Positions 24,801 to 37,352 of a DNA stretch of 64,000 nucleotides are shown here, piece after piece (position 1 is the first letter of the stretch; each line of letters begins with the position of its first letter). The notes under the pieces are model-generated. The model saw only the letters and a list, made by a program, of their open reading frames with translations, did not search any database and was not told where the DNA came from. The DNA is from Diatrype stigma (lineage: Eukaryota > Ascomycota > Sordariomycetes > Xylariales > Diatrypaceae): positions 186,001 through 250,000 of the forward strand of contig JAKJXP020000001.1 in assembly GCA_022225965.2 (NCBI GenBank), in the 5' to 3' direction. The translations under genes were made by a program, and so were the position numbers.

Positions 24801-27800
24801 TACGAAGATTTTGGCAATGTATAGCCGGCTCCTTTGCGAGAAGGGAAACTTGGCGGTCATTCGAAAGTTTGCAAAGACAGTGACGAATAAGGTACTTGAC
24901 TCGCGGCCATCAAACGACGGTTCAAAGCTGATGATGGCGCAGTGGCTCTTGTATCTTCTTACAGAAGACGAACCCGAAATTATAGGACACGGCTGCAAAA
25001 TTCTCGCCAGAGTTTTGGTCACCCACGGCTCAGCTTATATCAGCAAATTCTCGGGGAAAACTGGCGGGTTTTCCATCATGGCTCATCGCCTCAGACGGTG
25101 GTGGGATGTGCCGTCTTTGTGGCCAATCTGTCTCGGCATACTATTTGGACGCGATATCGTCGATTTCGATTTCGACAGAGCTCTCGATTACTCCAGCCTC
25201 CTTGATGCGTTTGGGAATTGTAAGGTTGTCAATCCAGGTGCCTTGTCAATTCTTACCGCCATGCTTCAACATGGCCTCAAAGACGTCATCAAAAACCAAG
25301 AAGATCCAGACTCACCCAGGGGCTTCCCCGAGCCCTCGACAAGACCACCAAAGGCAGTTCCTATGACACAGCCGGAAGACCCAGAACCCATTCGTAAGTG
25401 AATCGCCTCTTCAGTTTAATGCTAGTGACTGTATCTAACACCCATGTAGCCGCGCCTGGCTCAAACCGTGAACGCATCGCTGGAAATGCGGCCATCTTAC
25501 AAGCTGCGATACGCTTCCTGGCAGAACTTCATACCCGCTCAGCAGACTTTCGTGAATTCGCTCTGTCGTCGGATTATGTGAGGCTGCTATTGACTGCTTT
25601 GTATCCTGCTATCGTGAACGCAGATCCTGTCAGCCCCGACACAGAGCTCAACTCCCGAGACTCTGCACTTACCTTCGAAGGTCATGACGTGATTATTCGT
25701 CCAGTTCCTGGTTCGTCCAGCACCACTACGCCCGTGATTAGGTCTTCCGCTACGTCAGACCCATCCCAACCGACCACAGCTGGTACCTATCGTGGTACGC
25801 CCTTGCGCAAAGCGTCATCATTCATCCTACTGACGTCTCAGACGTCTCCTCAGCCTAGCCCGGCTCGCCTCACCCATGTGATGTCTCCCAAGAAGATGGT
25901 CGCAACGCAGAATGTCAGTAATAGTGTACTAGAAGGCATCTTGGAACTCGTGGTGAAGGTCTTTCTGGACCAATTGCTGATCAGGAAAGAATTTCCTGGG
26001 TTTGGTTTGTTCATCAATGTTCCTCCGGGTTTCCAGGAACACCAGGCTTACTTCGAGTCTTATGTGCTTCGGAACACCATCCTCCACCTTATGACTAGTA
26101 TAAAGCTCAATTGGGATCTACTCGCTGAGCCGAGAGTCTTGACCAATATGGCTAGGTTTAGCCTTCACATGGTAGAGGCTATCTTCGAAGGCTGGTTCAT
26201 GAATGGAACCGAGTCGATGCTCGACTTTGCGGGATTGATACTGGAACATCTGCAGAAACCGGATGTTGCCAAGTTGAAGAGCGTCAGGCTTTGCGCACAA
26301 GCTGTGACCACTATCCGCAGCTCTTTCTTGAAATTGATTCTTCTCAGACTCTCAGAAATGGACGATCCACAAACCACCGATCTCGAGGCCAACTTCTCCA
26401 TGGACAAGATTCTCTACTGGCAGATGGTAGTCTTGGAGTCCTTGTCTGCTTCCGACGAATATATGAAGCTTCTATGGTATCAACTCTATACGAAATTAGT
26501 AGATGCGAGAGAAGCTGTGAGGCTTGCTGCAGTGAATATCTGGCGCATCATGCTCGTCCAGAAGCCGGAGGAGTCTTCACTACTCTTTCGCCAATTCACG
26601 ATCCCAGATCAACCCCAGCTCGTTCTGGGCTTCCAGAGGTTGACGGAGCTTGACACGGATGCTTTCTTGGAATGGGTTGATCAGCACCGTCCCTCATTAG
26701 ATGCATTGTTCTTTGGTAGTATGTCCCGGGCCTGGGAAGAGTTCGTTAGTGCAGAAAACCAACGCACTGTCGAGACAGCCCGGTCGCGTCTGTCCAAACG
26801 CAAGGAGACCCTGAAGCGGTGGAACCTTGAAACCCGCGAACGCGACAGCCTTTTATCACGGCATGACCAGGCTAACTTTGCGTGGATGAAGTCCATATAT
26901 GCATCAGAACATTTCAAACACCAGCGTCTGATGCAAGACAACCAGGATGATGCCAGTTTCTACACATCGGCATTTTCCAAAATGCAAGAGGATCTCACAC
27001 GCCCAGGCGCAGTCCTGCACCAACCCAGCCCTATCAAGTGGAAGCTCGATAGGACGGAGGGCCGGAACCGCATGCGCCTTCGACTTCTACCTGACCCATC
27101 TGCGAGACACGACCAGTATCAACCTAAACGCAAGGCGAATGATTCCCAACCGGCATCTAGTCTCAAGACTACCTTATCCCCGCAACCCCAGGCTAGACTA
27201 CCGGTTCGGTCCCGATCATCCTCCGTGATGACAATGGGCTCCACCTATGACACTGCAGATTCATCCGACCCTCTGGCTGTAACGCAGACGAGCACTGATG
27301 ATGGAACCGCCTTGCCTGAGGATGACTTCGAACTAGTTGATGACCCGAATGACCCTAACGGCGCAGATGACACCTTCGAGGATAAGAATCGGAGAGTCAT
27401 GCGGCGGCTGGGTTCAGGGGATGCTGTCCAACAAGTCTATAACATCTCCCGAATCATCGGACTCGAGGCCTGTGAGGGTATACTTCTCGTTGGAAAGAAT
27501 GCCCTCTACATCATGGACAACTTCTTCCAATGTGCAGATGGAGAAATTGTGAACGTGTGGGAGGCACCCGCTGAGGAGCGTGATCCATATTCCCAGATAG
27601 TAACTGGTGCAAAGTCCGGCGAGAGGAAGCGTACCTCAAGTGCCCAGGACTCGCGTAGTTGGAAGTGGTACGACGTTATCAGCATATCTAAACGTCGGTT
27701 CTTGTTCCGTGATGTGGCAATCGAGATGTTCTTCACTGATGGCCGGAGCTACCTCGTAACAGCCAAAAGTCCGGAAGTGAGGGATGATATATTCGTCAAG

Positions 27801-29956
27801 CTCATCAACAAGACTCCCCACGCAGCAGGCTCGAATTCTCTGCCAAACCCTGAAGATGCTTGGCGGCTAGAGTCCCTCAGGGTGCTCGACGAATCCCCGC
27901 AGTCATTTGGGTCCAAATTTGGGAGCATTTTCAACTCCTCACCTTGGAATCCCATCATGCGCAAGTGGCAAAGGGGCGAGATATCTAACTTCCACTACCT
28001 CATGCTCGTCAACACAATGGCAGGCAGAACGTTCAACGATCTCACGCAGTATCCGGTGTTTCCCTGGATCATTGCAGATTATACTAGCGAGGAACTGGAC
28101 CTGAGCAACCCCGCAACCTTCCGAGATCTGTCGAAACCCATGGGCGCGCAGACTACTAAACGACAGGTAGATTACATGACTAGATATAACAGTCTGGCAG
28201 AGATCGGCGAAACTCCTTTTCACTACGGCACTCACTATTCCTCAGCCATGATCGTTGCCTCGTATCTGATCCGCCTTCCTCCATTTGTGCAATCCTATAT
28301 CTTGCTGCAAGGTGGCTCTTTCGATCACGCTGATCGACTTTTCTTCTCGATAGAAGGGTCCTGGAGATCTGCTTCTCAAGACAACGGATCTGACGTTCGA
28401 GAACTGATTCCTGAGTTCTTCTACTTGCCGGACTTCCTGACGAACGTCAATGAATACAACTTCGGCGACCGTCAGGGCTCGGGAGGTCGAGTGAATCACG
28501 TCGAGTTGCCGCCATGGGCGAAAGGAGACCCCAAGATCTTTATCGCAAAACAACGCGAAGCGCTAGAGTCTCCTTACGTGAGTCAGAACCTCCACCATTG
28601 GATTGATCTGGTTTTCGGGTGCAAGCAGCGAGGCGAAGCGGCCGTGGACAATCTAAACGTCTTCCACTATCTTTCCTATTCTGGCGCCAAGGACCTCGAC
28701 AACATCACCGACTCGATCGAAAGACACGCCACCACGAGCATCATCCACAACTTCGGGCAGACCCCGCACCAGGTCTTTACCAAGTCCCATCCACCGCGGG
28801 AGAACGTCATGTTCCCGGCGAAGAGGCTCGACACCTCCGTCCAGTCTCTAGCCCGGATCCCGCACCCGCTGCTTGAGAGCCGCGAGCGGGTCGCCTCGCT
28901 CCTCTACTCGCCGAAGCTGGACCGTCTGCTGTGCTCGTCGCCCTTCCGGCTCAACCTGCCCCCCTACTTCGACAAGTACGTCGAGTGGGGGTTCGCCGAC
29001 AACAGCGTGCGGTTCTTCTTCACGGAGAACCGGCGCAGCGCGGGGGTGAACGAGGCCATGCACATCGGGCAGATCTCGTGCGTGGTCGTGGCCGACTCCA
29101 AGACGCTCGTGACGGCGGGCGAGGACTGCGTCGTCTCCGTCTGGGGCATCCAGACGAGCTCGGGCCGGCCCGTCGACCTCACCCACCGCCGCTCCCTCTT
29201 CGGCCACAAGACCCCCGTCACCACCATCGCCGTCTCCCGCGCCTTCAGCACCCTCGTCACCGTCTCCTCCGACGGGCACGTCCTGCTCTGGGACCTCAAC
29301 CGCCTCGAGTTCGTCCGTCGGCTGGAGCGTCCGCACCCGGGCGTGCATTCTCAGCAGCGGCAGCAGCAGCAGCCGCCGGTCGAGTGCGCCCGCGTCAACG
29401 ACGCCTCGGGCGAGATCATGCTGTGCTCGGGCCAGAACGTGGCCCTGTACACCATCAACGGCGACCTGATCCTCGACCAGAACGTCTGCGGTGGTAGTGG
29501 CGCGGCGGATCAGCCCGGCGCTGCCGCCACCGACGACTTCGTCCACTCGTGCGCCTTCTACGAGGGCGCCGGCGGTAGCGAGTGGCTCGAGTCGTACCTC
29601 GTCTTCACGGGCCACAAGCGCGGCCGCGTCAACATCTGGAAGCGCGTGGTCGTTGGCGGGAAGTGGGCTCTTGAGCACGTCCGCCGCCTCGACCACGTCG
29701 ACGCCCGCTCCGACACGGGGCTCAACACCGAGGCGGCTATCACGTGCATCGCGCCTATGCCGCAGCTCGTGTATACTGGGGACGATGATGGAAGAGTGGT
29801 GAGTTTAGGTTTTATTTAGTCATCCCCCCCTCCTTCCTTCCCTCCACCCCTTTCTTGGTTTTCTGTTTCTCCTACTTAAATGATAACCATTCCAACTAAC
29901 GTGGGTCTTTTCCCCTTGCCTAGTACGAGTGGAACCTGATTCAGAGGGAGAGGTAG
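21828..29956 (+). CDS. BEACH/WD40-repeat protein (Bph1/neurobeachin-type)
   Basis: Four exons: 21828-24444, 24500-25393, 25450-29798, 29924-29956; introns of 55, 56 and 125 nt; 2630 residues. The last exon encodes only YEWNLIQRER. Order: N-terminal armadillo-like helices; a concanavalin-like lectin segment (about 370-500, GYTFTTWIRIERF); a long helical middle; a PH-BEACH segment (about 1815-1960); the BEACH domain (about 2010-2290, with TFNDLTQYPVFPWIIADY, FHYGTHYSSA, LIPEFFYLPDFL and NVFHYLSYSGA); and C-terminal WD40 repeats (about 2320-2630, with GHKTPVTTIAVS and GHVLLWDLNRLEF). This matches yeast Bph1 and animal neurobeachin/LRBA: large peripheral scaffolds in vesicle traffic, lysosome size and, in fungi, cell wall and septum delivery. 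Third codon positions become strikingly GC-rich from about 28.7 kb onward. Confidence 0.95.
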
Positions 29957-30770
29957 CGACTGTCGCTCAATCCAAGGTCGCCGCTCGCGAGGGTGTGTTC
30001 GCGCACGAGGGGCTCGGCGGTGTAGACCGAGCGAGAGAGCGAGTGAGAGAGTTAGCGGCGGTTTTCATGCCGCTCCTGCTACTACCGCTAACGCTTCTGA
30101 GACCCTGGGAGATAGAGGATCGAACGCGGACTGACTGACCGGCGGACATATGAGGCCACGACCAAAACGGAGTTACCTAGAAATGAGGCTGGGACGGAAG
30201 CTCAGGTCATAATCCTGGAATAGACGAACAGACGGCAACCATTGCTTGTGTTTTAGAGGTAGCTAGCACTCGAGGAGAAAATACAGGGGGTGGGGGGCGG
30301 GAGAGGAAAGAGATGAGGGCATGGTTTGGTAGATAGAAGGCGAGAGCCTGCGTGCATCCCTTATCTAGATGATTGATGACAATGTTTTTATTTTATTTTC
30401 CTTCTATTTCTCTTCGTCCCGTTCTCTGGTTTTGTAGTGTTCCTGGTTTTGTAGTGTTCCTGGTTTTGTAGTGTTCCTGGTTTTGTAGTGTTCCTGGTTT
30501 TGTAGGTATATACACAGTAGACAAACGCGATGCCGGCGGCTGCCGCCGAGTCGTCCGTCCTGTGCTCTCAGATGATGATTGATCATGTACATTCCCTCTC
30601 CTCCCTCCATCCTCGTGACTTCCGCCTGCCTAGATGAGCATGACATAGCCCCCGCCACGACCTCTCTTACGGTTGAGCCAGTATCCATCTACCCTATCCT
30701 TCTCCTCTGGGCGTTTCTTTCTTTCTATTTAATTCCTTCCGTCCTTTCCTCTCCTCTCCTTATCCCCTTT
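29957..30770. other. Intergenic region between convergent BEACH and complex I genes
   Basis: About 810 bp between two convergent stop codons. It contains the perfect 17 bp tandem array listed separately and a pyrimidine-rich tract near 30715-30770. No gene is supported; two short frames here are products of the repeat and its flanks. Confidence 0.65.
30426..30505. repeat. Perfect 17 bp tandem repeat, 4.7 copies
   Basis: Unit ctggttttgtagtgttc repeated without a mismatch at 30426-30442, 30443-30459, 30460-30476 and 30477-30493, then 12 bp of a fifth copy. Sits between two convergent 3' ends. There are no spacers, so this is a minisatellite and not a CRISPR-like array. Confidence 0.95.
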
Positions 30771-31114
30771 TCAATCATCGTAGCCGGTCAGCTGTTTCCT
30801 CGGACCCGGCGGGACTGTTTGTTATTTGCTATTGTTAGCTTGCTTGCTTGCCTTATCATTTTCGGGTTTCGGGGATTGGGGTTAAGGGGGAAGGGGAGGA
30901 AGAAAGGTCGGGTGGTGTGCGTACTCGGATATGTCATGGGGATGGGCGGCGCGCGCTTGTAGCCAGCGGCCTTCATAGCGGGCGGGACGGTGGCGAGCGT
31001 CACGGGGCCCAGGCCGCCGATGACGACGGCCCAGTAGTAGGCCGGGCGCTCGCGGCATGCCCAGCGCAGGTACCGGATGGGTCCGTCCCAGAAGCGGGGT
31101 TTGAGGGTCACCAT
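30771..31114 (-). CDS. nuo-9.5: NADH:ubiquinone oxidoreductase 9.5 kDa subunit
   Basis: Two exons: 31114-30925 and 30814-30771, with a 110 nt intron (donor GTACGC, acceptor AAACAG, phase 1); 77 residues. It is an accessory subunit of mitochondrial complex I, in the inner membrane. The N-terminus has the characteristic FWDGPIRYLRWACRERPAYY, then one membrane helix (WAVVIGGLGPVTLATVPPAM). The second exon supplies the conserved end GPRKQLTGYDD. Without splicing the frame runs on into intron sequence with no family similarity, so the intron is well supported. It is convergent with the BEACH gene and divergent from WBP1, which starts 930 bp away. Confidence 0.9.
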
Positions 31115-32043
31115 TGTTGTTATTTGTAGGTTCGTCGGTGTTGGTGTTGGTGGGCTGGGCGTCTGTGAGGGGGGTGGTTAGTGAGATCGGTACATTAATG
31201 GTTGATATGAATGCCGGAGGAGTGAAGGGGAGGGCATGAGGAGCATGCATACCAAAGGACTCGATTCGATTGACCTACTCCCCAGGCAAATATAGGCTGC
31301 TGTCTGGAGGTAGGTGGTAGGGGTGTATCGCGGTCTCTACTTCGTATAAATGGATCAATCGTTCATCCAAGGGAAACGAAGCCTCCAAAGCAAGCAACAG
31401 CGACTCGAGCTACAGGAGCATCACCATCAGGTCGAAGGCTCAGTGGTCCGTGCTGCTTGTTGCCCACCACCTGCCCCTGCTACCTCCTCGGCTATACTCT
31501 GGCTGATTACGACATACATCCCTACATCCATTGGATCTATCCAAGTCAGTACGTCCCGATTTAAACCACAAAGTACATACAGGCTGCACGTCGATGCTCT
31601 AAAAGCGTTAGCGTCTTGGCTTGAGACTCACCTAAATGGATGTCACTGTAGAATGCGCTAAAGTGTAGCGGCTACGTATGCCAAAGACAACTGGAGGCTT
31701 ATCAGCTACTGGCGACTGGGTTGGTAGCTCTAGACGTCCAGCATTCTGGCCTGATAAACGTAGTGGTGGACAAAACGGGACAGCTTGCGTACTTCAAGTT
31801 CCAGAGCAGTTCCCAGAGTGCAATAAGTTATAAGTCGTGACTTGTGAATTGGCCAACGACGCACCACATCGACGGCTCACGATTTCACGATTTCACGATT
31901 TCACCAGTTCACGGTTTGAAACCCTTGTCACCCAATGCGCAGCCAGTCTCTGCTGTCGCAATCCCCTTTGGTTTCTCCTCGCTTTTCGTTTCGTCGGTAA
32001 TCCATTGACTGCGACTGGGAGACATATAAATAAGCCCGCCAAC
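31115..32043. other. Divergent promoter region of the complex I subunit and WBP1 genes
   Basis: About 930 bp between two start codons. A short direct repeat (tcacgatttcacgatttcacgattt-like, about 31878-31904) lies 140 bp upstream of the WBP1 start. The frame at 31350-31661 has no domain and is rejected as a gene. Confidence 0.6.
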
Positions 32044-33755
32044 ATGATGAGGTCGCTGGTCTCCTTCCTGGTGCTGCTGCTGGTGGCAGTCGTCCAGGCC
32101 ACCAGCGCCGGGGGCAACCGGTTGCTGGTGATACTGGAGGATGTGGCCGAGAAGGCCATCTACTCTCAATTCCTCGGTGATCTAGAAGGTATGTGCGGGC
32201 CCGTTGTGCATCCCACTGATCATCCCATCCCACCTTGTATTGTATTGTAGTCCATCGTGCACTTGCCTACCTAGTCTACAGTCCTGGAGTACAGGTCAAT
32301 ATTCTCTTGCAGCACGCACTGACCGGCAACAATAGCACGAGGATTCGACATCGCATACGAGACCCCAAAGAGCGAGGACTTGAGGGTGTTCCACCTGGGC
32401 GAGAGATCCTATGACCATATCCTAGTTCTGCCCACCAAAACCAAAGGTGCGTTTACCTCTTCTACCTGCTCTACTCTGGTCTTAAGCCGCCGACGCGCAT
32501 ATAATCAAGCACGGGAGCGCTGACGATTGATCCAAAAGGACTCGGACCCAACCTGACGCCCAACATCCTGTTGGACTTCATCAACAAGAACGGCAACATT
32601 CTCCTCGCCCTCTCGTCTTCCCTGCCCGCACCTACCGCCATCGTCTCTCTTCTCCTCGAGCTAGACATCCACCTGCCGCCTGACCGCACCGGCCTCGTGG
32701 TCGACCACTTCAACTACGACGTCAACTCGGCCTCGGACAAGCACGATGTGCTTCTGCTCCCGACCCCCGGACCTATTCGACCGGGTGCTAGGGATCTTTT
32801 TAGCCCCGTGTCTCCCAACGGCGAACGAATCGTCTTCGCGAATGGAGTCGGCCAGACCCTTGGCCAAGGTCCCCTCCTTACGCCGATCCTGCGCGGTTCC
32901 CCGACATCTTACAGCTACAATCCGAAAGAACAAGGCGCGACCGTCGACGACCTCTGGGCCGCCGGCAGCCAGCTGTCCCTCGTCACCGCCCTGCAAGCCC
33001 GCAACTCGGCTCGCTTCACCGTCGTCGGTTCCGCCGACATGCTGAGCGACCGGTGGTTCGACGCCAAAGTCAAGGCGGTGGGCGAAAAGAAGGATGTCGG
33101 GACACTGAATCGCGAGTTCGCCAAGGCCGTGTCTGGGTGGACTTTTAACGAGTTCGGTGTTCTGCGCGTCAATTGGATCGAGCACCACCTTAACGAGGAA
33201 GGCCACAGCAACGCGAGCAACCCCAAGATGTACCGGATCACTAATGATGTTGTAAGTCTCACCTCTTCTAGAAGCTACCTGGATTTACTTGGAAGGAAGC
33301 TGACAAGTTGATCCCAAAAACAGACCTACTCTATCTCTCTGTCTGAATATGTATGGGACAAATGGATCCCCTTCACCGTTCCCGAGTCCGACGCACTGCA
33401 GCTCGAGTTCAGCATGTTGTCCCCCTTCCACCGCCTGAACCTGCAGCCTACCCTGTCGTCCGAGGACAGCACCACGTACTCGGTTTCTTTCAAGCTGCCG
33501 GACCAGCACGGCATCTTCAACTTCAAGGTCAACTACAAGCGGCCGTTCTTGAACTACATCGAGGAGAAGGACACCGTCTCGGTCCGGCACATCGCCCACG
33601 ACGAGTGGCCCCGCAGCTGGACCCACACCCCGGCCTGGCCCTGGATTGCCGGCATCGCCGCCACCGTGACGGGCTGGCTCGGCTTCTGCGCCCTCTGGCT
33701 GTACAGCAAGCCGGCCGAGGCGAAGAACGCGGACGAGAGCAAAAAGACGCAGTGA
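32044..33755 (+). CDS. WBP1: Oligosaccharyltransferase 48 kDa subunit Wbp1/OST48
   Basis: Four exons: 32044-32188, 32336-32446, 32539-33251, 33324-33755; 466 residues. It is an essential subunit of the ER oligosaccharyltransferase, which transfers glycan to Asn in nascent secretory proteins. The N-terminus is a signal peptide (SLVSFLVLLLVAVVQATSA). The lumenal GATase-like part includes ARGFDIAYETPKSEDL, SYDHILVLPTKTKG and GPNLTPNILLDFINKNGNILL. Near the C-terminus is one membrane helix (WIAGIAATVTGWLGFCALWL), and the protein ends KKTQ, a dilysine ER-retrieval signal as in yeast Wbp1. For exon 3 an alternative acceptor 21 nt upstream (GGGAG) would add seven residues; I chose AAAAG because of a CTGAC branch-site-like word 15 nt before it and the better family match. 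Confidence 0.93.
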
Positions 33756-36478
33756 TGGATGGGTTGTAATGATTGATTGGGTGATGATCGGACGAGATTC
33801 TTCAATACAAATCCATACTTTGCGGCTTGGTTTTTTTCCCCCCTTTCTTCGAGAAATGTCGTTTGATTTGTATGTGCCTGCGAGTTGCGAAGGAAAAGGG
33901 AACTTGTGTGTATTTGTAGCATGGACATGACTGATGCCTACGATGCGAGGACTGAGCAGAGGCAAAAAGGGGAAAGGGGAAACGGACGGCTTCATCCAGG
34001 TGCTTCTCCGCGGACTAGGGTATGATGAGCTCTCTTCGGTTCACATGACGGAGGGGAGTGCATAGGTTGCCTAGACAAAAAAAATCAAATAAAGGAAAAA
34101 GATATCGACATGTTGTGGCGTTTGCCTGTTTGCCGTGGTAAATGAACTTTGTGAGAGCATGCCGGCCTATGGTGGGTGCGGCAGGTCAGGAGGTAAAGTT
34201 GGTGAGGTCTGGTTGTTGGGTTATATACTACATTGGTAGGTAGGTAGTTGGCTAGAACACATCCACATGTACAGGCAAGGCTACCAATTACTGCCTGCTG
34301 GTTGATTGAATGGACGTGATGAGATGGTGTGGGGGAATAGGTAACATTGAGATTTATCTAAATAGTTGGATTAAAGACAAAGACCTAGTATTTCATTTAG
34401 TAGCTACGGCTTGTTGCCTGAGTCCAGTCCCAGATCCCCTATGGTAAACTCCGAGCGCTCCTATATACCAAAAACCAATGATAGAAATAGCGGGTTCAAC
34501 ACCCTCCTCCTAAGATTGGATATGGAGATCGTATATTGAAACCATGTACCAATACACCATGTTTATGTATAAAGAATAGATGGCCACTTGCAGCTGAGGG
34601 CCATTCTCCAGTGCTATGTTATCCTTCGCACCTAGACCACACTACGTAGGTATAATCCGTTTGACCATGCCCCATGTCCTAAACATGTATATCCAAGCGC
34701 AAATGCAACAGCTAGAGTTAGTTATCGTCAGACAGCCTGCGAGACTGGAGGAAAGTAGGAAGAAGGGGCGTTGTGTGCAAAGAAAGAGACAGCGGTGACA
34801 AGGTTTCAAGGATGGTATTGCCCTCAGATTAGCTCTCAGGTTCTCACTGGCAACCATTCCCTCGCCCAGAAGGCTCGTTCAGGCTGCCTGCAAATTTGGC
34901 TTATTTGGACTACATTGGTCATCACCGGGCAAACTTGAAATGTTGTGTATCAGGGGTTTTTTGCGGAGGCTGGCGCAAACCAATCCTTTCGCAGAGCAAA
35001 CGTCCAGAAACCACTCGGCTTCGCCAGGCTTCGGGAAGACACACGCCCCAGCAGCGTCCGATTGAAAACTATATTGTAAAGACTCATCGGGTGCAGAACG
35101 CGATCCCCTCGAACTTTTTTCGTCTGTCGTCATAGCTGCGGGTGGCACTGAAGCCGGATGTCTTCCCGAAACCTTGGAAAGCTTCGCGCATCGCAGGGAT
35201 GAGAAACGTGGTGCTAGGGACGGTGTGGCCAGCCAGCCAGCCTGCTCAGATCTCTGTTCTTGGATTGCTATCATGTTATCAGGGACCCCGAAGGGCCCTC
35301 CGACTCAACCAGCTTTCACTGTGTGCTATCTTCACTGCAAGGCTGGACTGGACTGGACTGAGATGGAGGTTTATGGCGAGAGTACCAATGGTATTCGCCT
35401 TCTGCAATTGGTACTCAGGATGCTGACTGGAAGGACTTCATGAATAACAGGATGAGTATATATTTATATTCTCTGAGTCGTTGTGGGCACATTGATCAAC
35501 TGAAGATCCAAAGGAAAAGGAAGGGGAAAGGGAGATATAACCAGCTGGACTGGACTATGTCGGATATCGAGATAGGTTGGTTTCAGGAACGAAGGACAGA
35601 GTAGTTCCGTAATAATAAGATCATGGATAGGATTCCTCATGATCGGAATAAGGAACCTAAAGGCTCTCCCCACTGGATGGGAAGAACCAGGACTCCAGGA
35701 GATACCCATATGAGGGCTGGCCAATAAATGGCTGGAGGCAAGCGTATTTTATTTGCACTCATGGCAAGCATGAACTCGTTGCAGGTCTGGATATTTCAGT
35801 CCCATATCGCATGAGCGATGGATGCACGTACTGTATGCCGTGATGGCACCGGTGCTAGCCCATTGACGATTGATTCTCTTTGATAGAGTACAGCTGGAGC
35901 TGTTTAGATGCGGAACAAGCAGGGCTTATACCTGATGGGTGACGGGGAGGATCCGAAGTAAAAACTTGGAACCTTTTTCTTGTTGATGTCAAGAAGGTGG
36001 AAAGTTTGAGAGGGACGGCCTGGGAAGAGGTTGTTCATATGGTCCCTGCCTACGTACTTAGCACTATCTATCGCGCTGTAGGCTGCACGCGTTGCACCCG
36101 GATTTCAGAGAGGTAGCGGCCTTGGTTAGTCGCGTTTCGGTCAGCAATTGGCCGATATCCAGAACGGCCCCACTGAAAAAGACGTCGGATGGTTGGCAGG
36201 GTTCGCTATGGCTATGTACATACATACATACTAAGGTACCTATACTACATGTGCTGCAGGGCGGCCAAAGCTGCAAGTGCTTCTCAACTTCAACTTTCTT
36301 CAACCCGCCAACCCGCGCCCAACGCCCGCACCCAACGCCCGCACCCAACCAGACCCGATAGCCCTAGGAAATCGATACAAGCCTCGGCAGACGAAACGGC
36401 CAGCGCACTTCCACCTCTCCAGTACATCCAGTACATACCCAAACCACAAGGAAGAGCAACCAGCACAAATCAGACAAA
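33756..36478. other. 2.7 kb intergenic region between WBP1 and ISY1
   Basis: Contains the WBP1 3' region and the ISY1 promoter. No supported gene: frames at 34616-34798, 34879-35274 and 35142-35426 have no recognisable protein. Short direct repeats include acgcccgcacccaacgcccgcacccaac-type words at about 36318-36350, just upstream of ISY1, and a ctggactggactggactg run at about 35345-35360. Nothing RNA-gene-like is recognised. Confidence 0.55.
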
Positions 36479-37352
36479 ATGGTGAGTCCACATCAATCTA
36501 CTCAATGCTTGTCTCTCAGCCCTTCAGGCAGCTAGCTAGCTAGCCAGCCAGCCAGCCAGCCAGCTAACCAACCATGACCACGACAAACAGGCGCGAAACT
36601 CCGAAAAGGCGCAGTCGATGCTGTTCCGGTTCCGCGAGGCGCAGGCGGCCGACCTGGGGATCATCGACGCGGGGCGGGCGCGGCGGCCGAAGCTGATCAC
36701 CGAGGTGGGCGAGATCCCGGCGTGCGAGAAGTGGCGGGGCCAGACCCTCAAGGAGATCAGCCGCAAGGTGTCCAAGATCCAGGACCCGGCCCTGAGCGAC
36801 TACCAGGTGCGCGACCTCAACGACGAGATCAACAAGCTCATGCGCGAGAAGCACATGTGGGAGGTCCAGATCCGCAACCTCGGCGGGCCCAACTACATGC
36901 GCGGGCCCGGCGGCGGCAGCGGCTCCAAGATCTACGACGAGACCGGCCGCGAGATCCCCGGCGGCGGGCGAGGGTACCGGTACTTCGGCCGGGCGCGCGA
37001 GCTGCCGGGCGTGAAGGAGCTGTTCGAGGCGGCCAAGCAGCAGCATAAGGGGGGCGCGGACGACAAGCCGCTCGAGTCGAGGGACGACCTCCGCAAGGCC
37101 GTCGACGCCAGGTACTACGGCTACGCGCCCGACGAGGAGGACGACGCCCTGCTGCGGTACGAGGCGGCGAAGGAGAAGGAGGCGTTCGAGGCGCTGCTCC
37201 GGAAGCAGGGGGGCAAGACCCAGCCGCCCGACGGCTGGGAGCCGCTGCCCGGCGATGCGGGGGACGGCCGCGGGTGGGAGCTGCCGACGCTCGAGGAGGT
37301 CCAGCAGGAGCTCCTGGAGAGGCGGAGGAGGAAGCTGCTCGACCAGATCTAG
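36479..37352 (+). CDS. ISY1: Pre-mRNA splicing factor Isy1
   Basis: Two exons: 36479-36481 and 36591-37352; the first coding exon is the ATG alone, followed at once by GTGAGT. Protein of 254 residues. Splicing gives MARNSEKAQSML, the near-invariant N-terminus of Isy1 (Cwf12 in fission yeast). Isy1 belongs to the Prp19/NTC group in the catalytic spliceosome, helps the first step and splice fidelity. Further conserved runs: FREAQAADLG, PKLITEVGEIPACEKWRGQ, RDLNDEINKLMREKHMWEVQI, GRGYRYFGRARELPGVKELF. If the intron were retained, the first usable Met would be at residue 11 and would delete the conserved start. The 109 nt intron contains a tetranucleotide repeat. Codon third positions are very GC-rich. 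Confidence 0.95.
36531..36564. repeat. CTAG/CCAG tetranucleotide run in the ISY1 intron
   Basis: A run of gctagctagctag followed by five ccag units, ending about 27 nt before the intron acceptor. It occupies about a third of the 109 nt intron and is likely variable in length. Confidence 0.85.

Noticed and set aside
28848..29696. 282-codon minus-strand frame
   Set aside because: Antisense shadow of the GC-rich WD40 part of the BEACH gene.
30426..30505. CRISPR-like direct repeats
   Set aside because: Units are contiguous without spacers and the genome is fungal; it is a minisatellite.
32520..32540. Alternative WBP1 exon 3 acceptor at GGGAG, 21 nt upstream
   Set aside because: It keeps frame but adds seven residues not expected in the family and leaves the CTGAC branch-like word inside the exon; kept as a possible alternative only.
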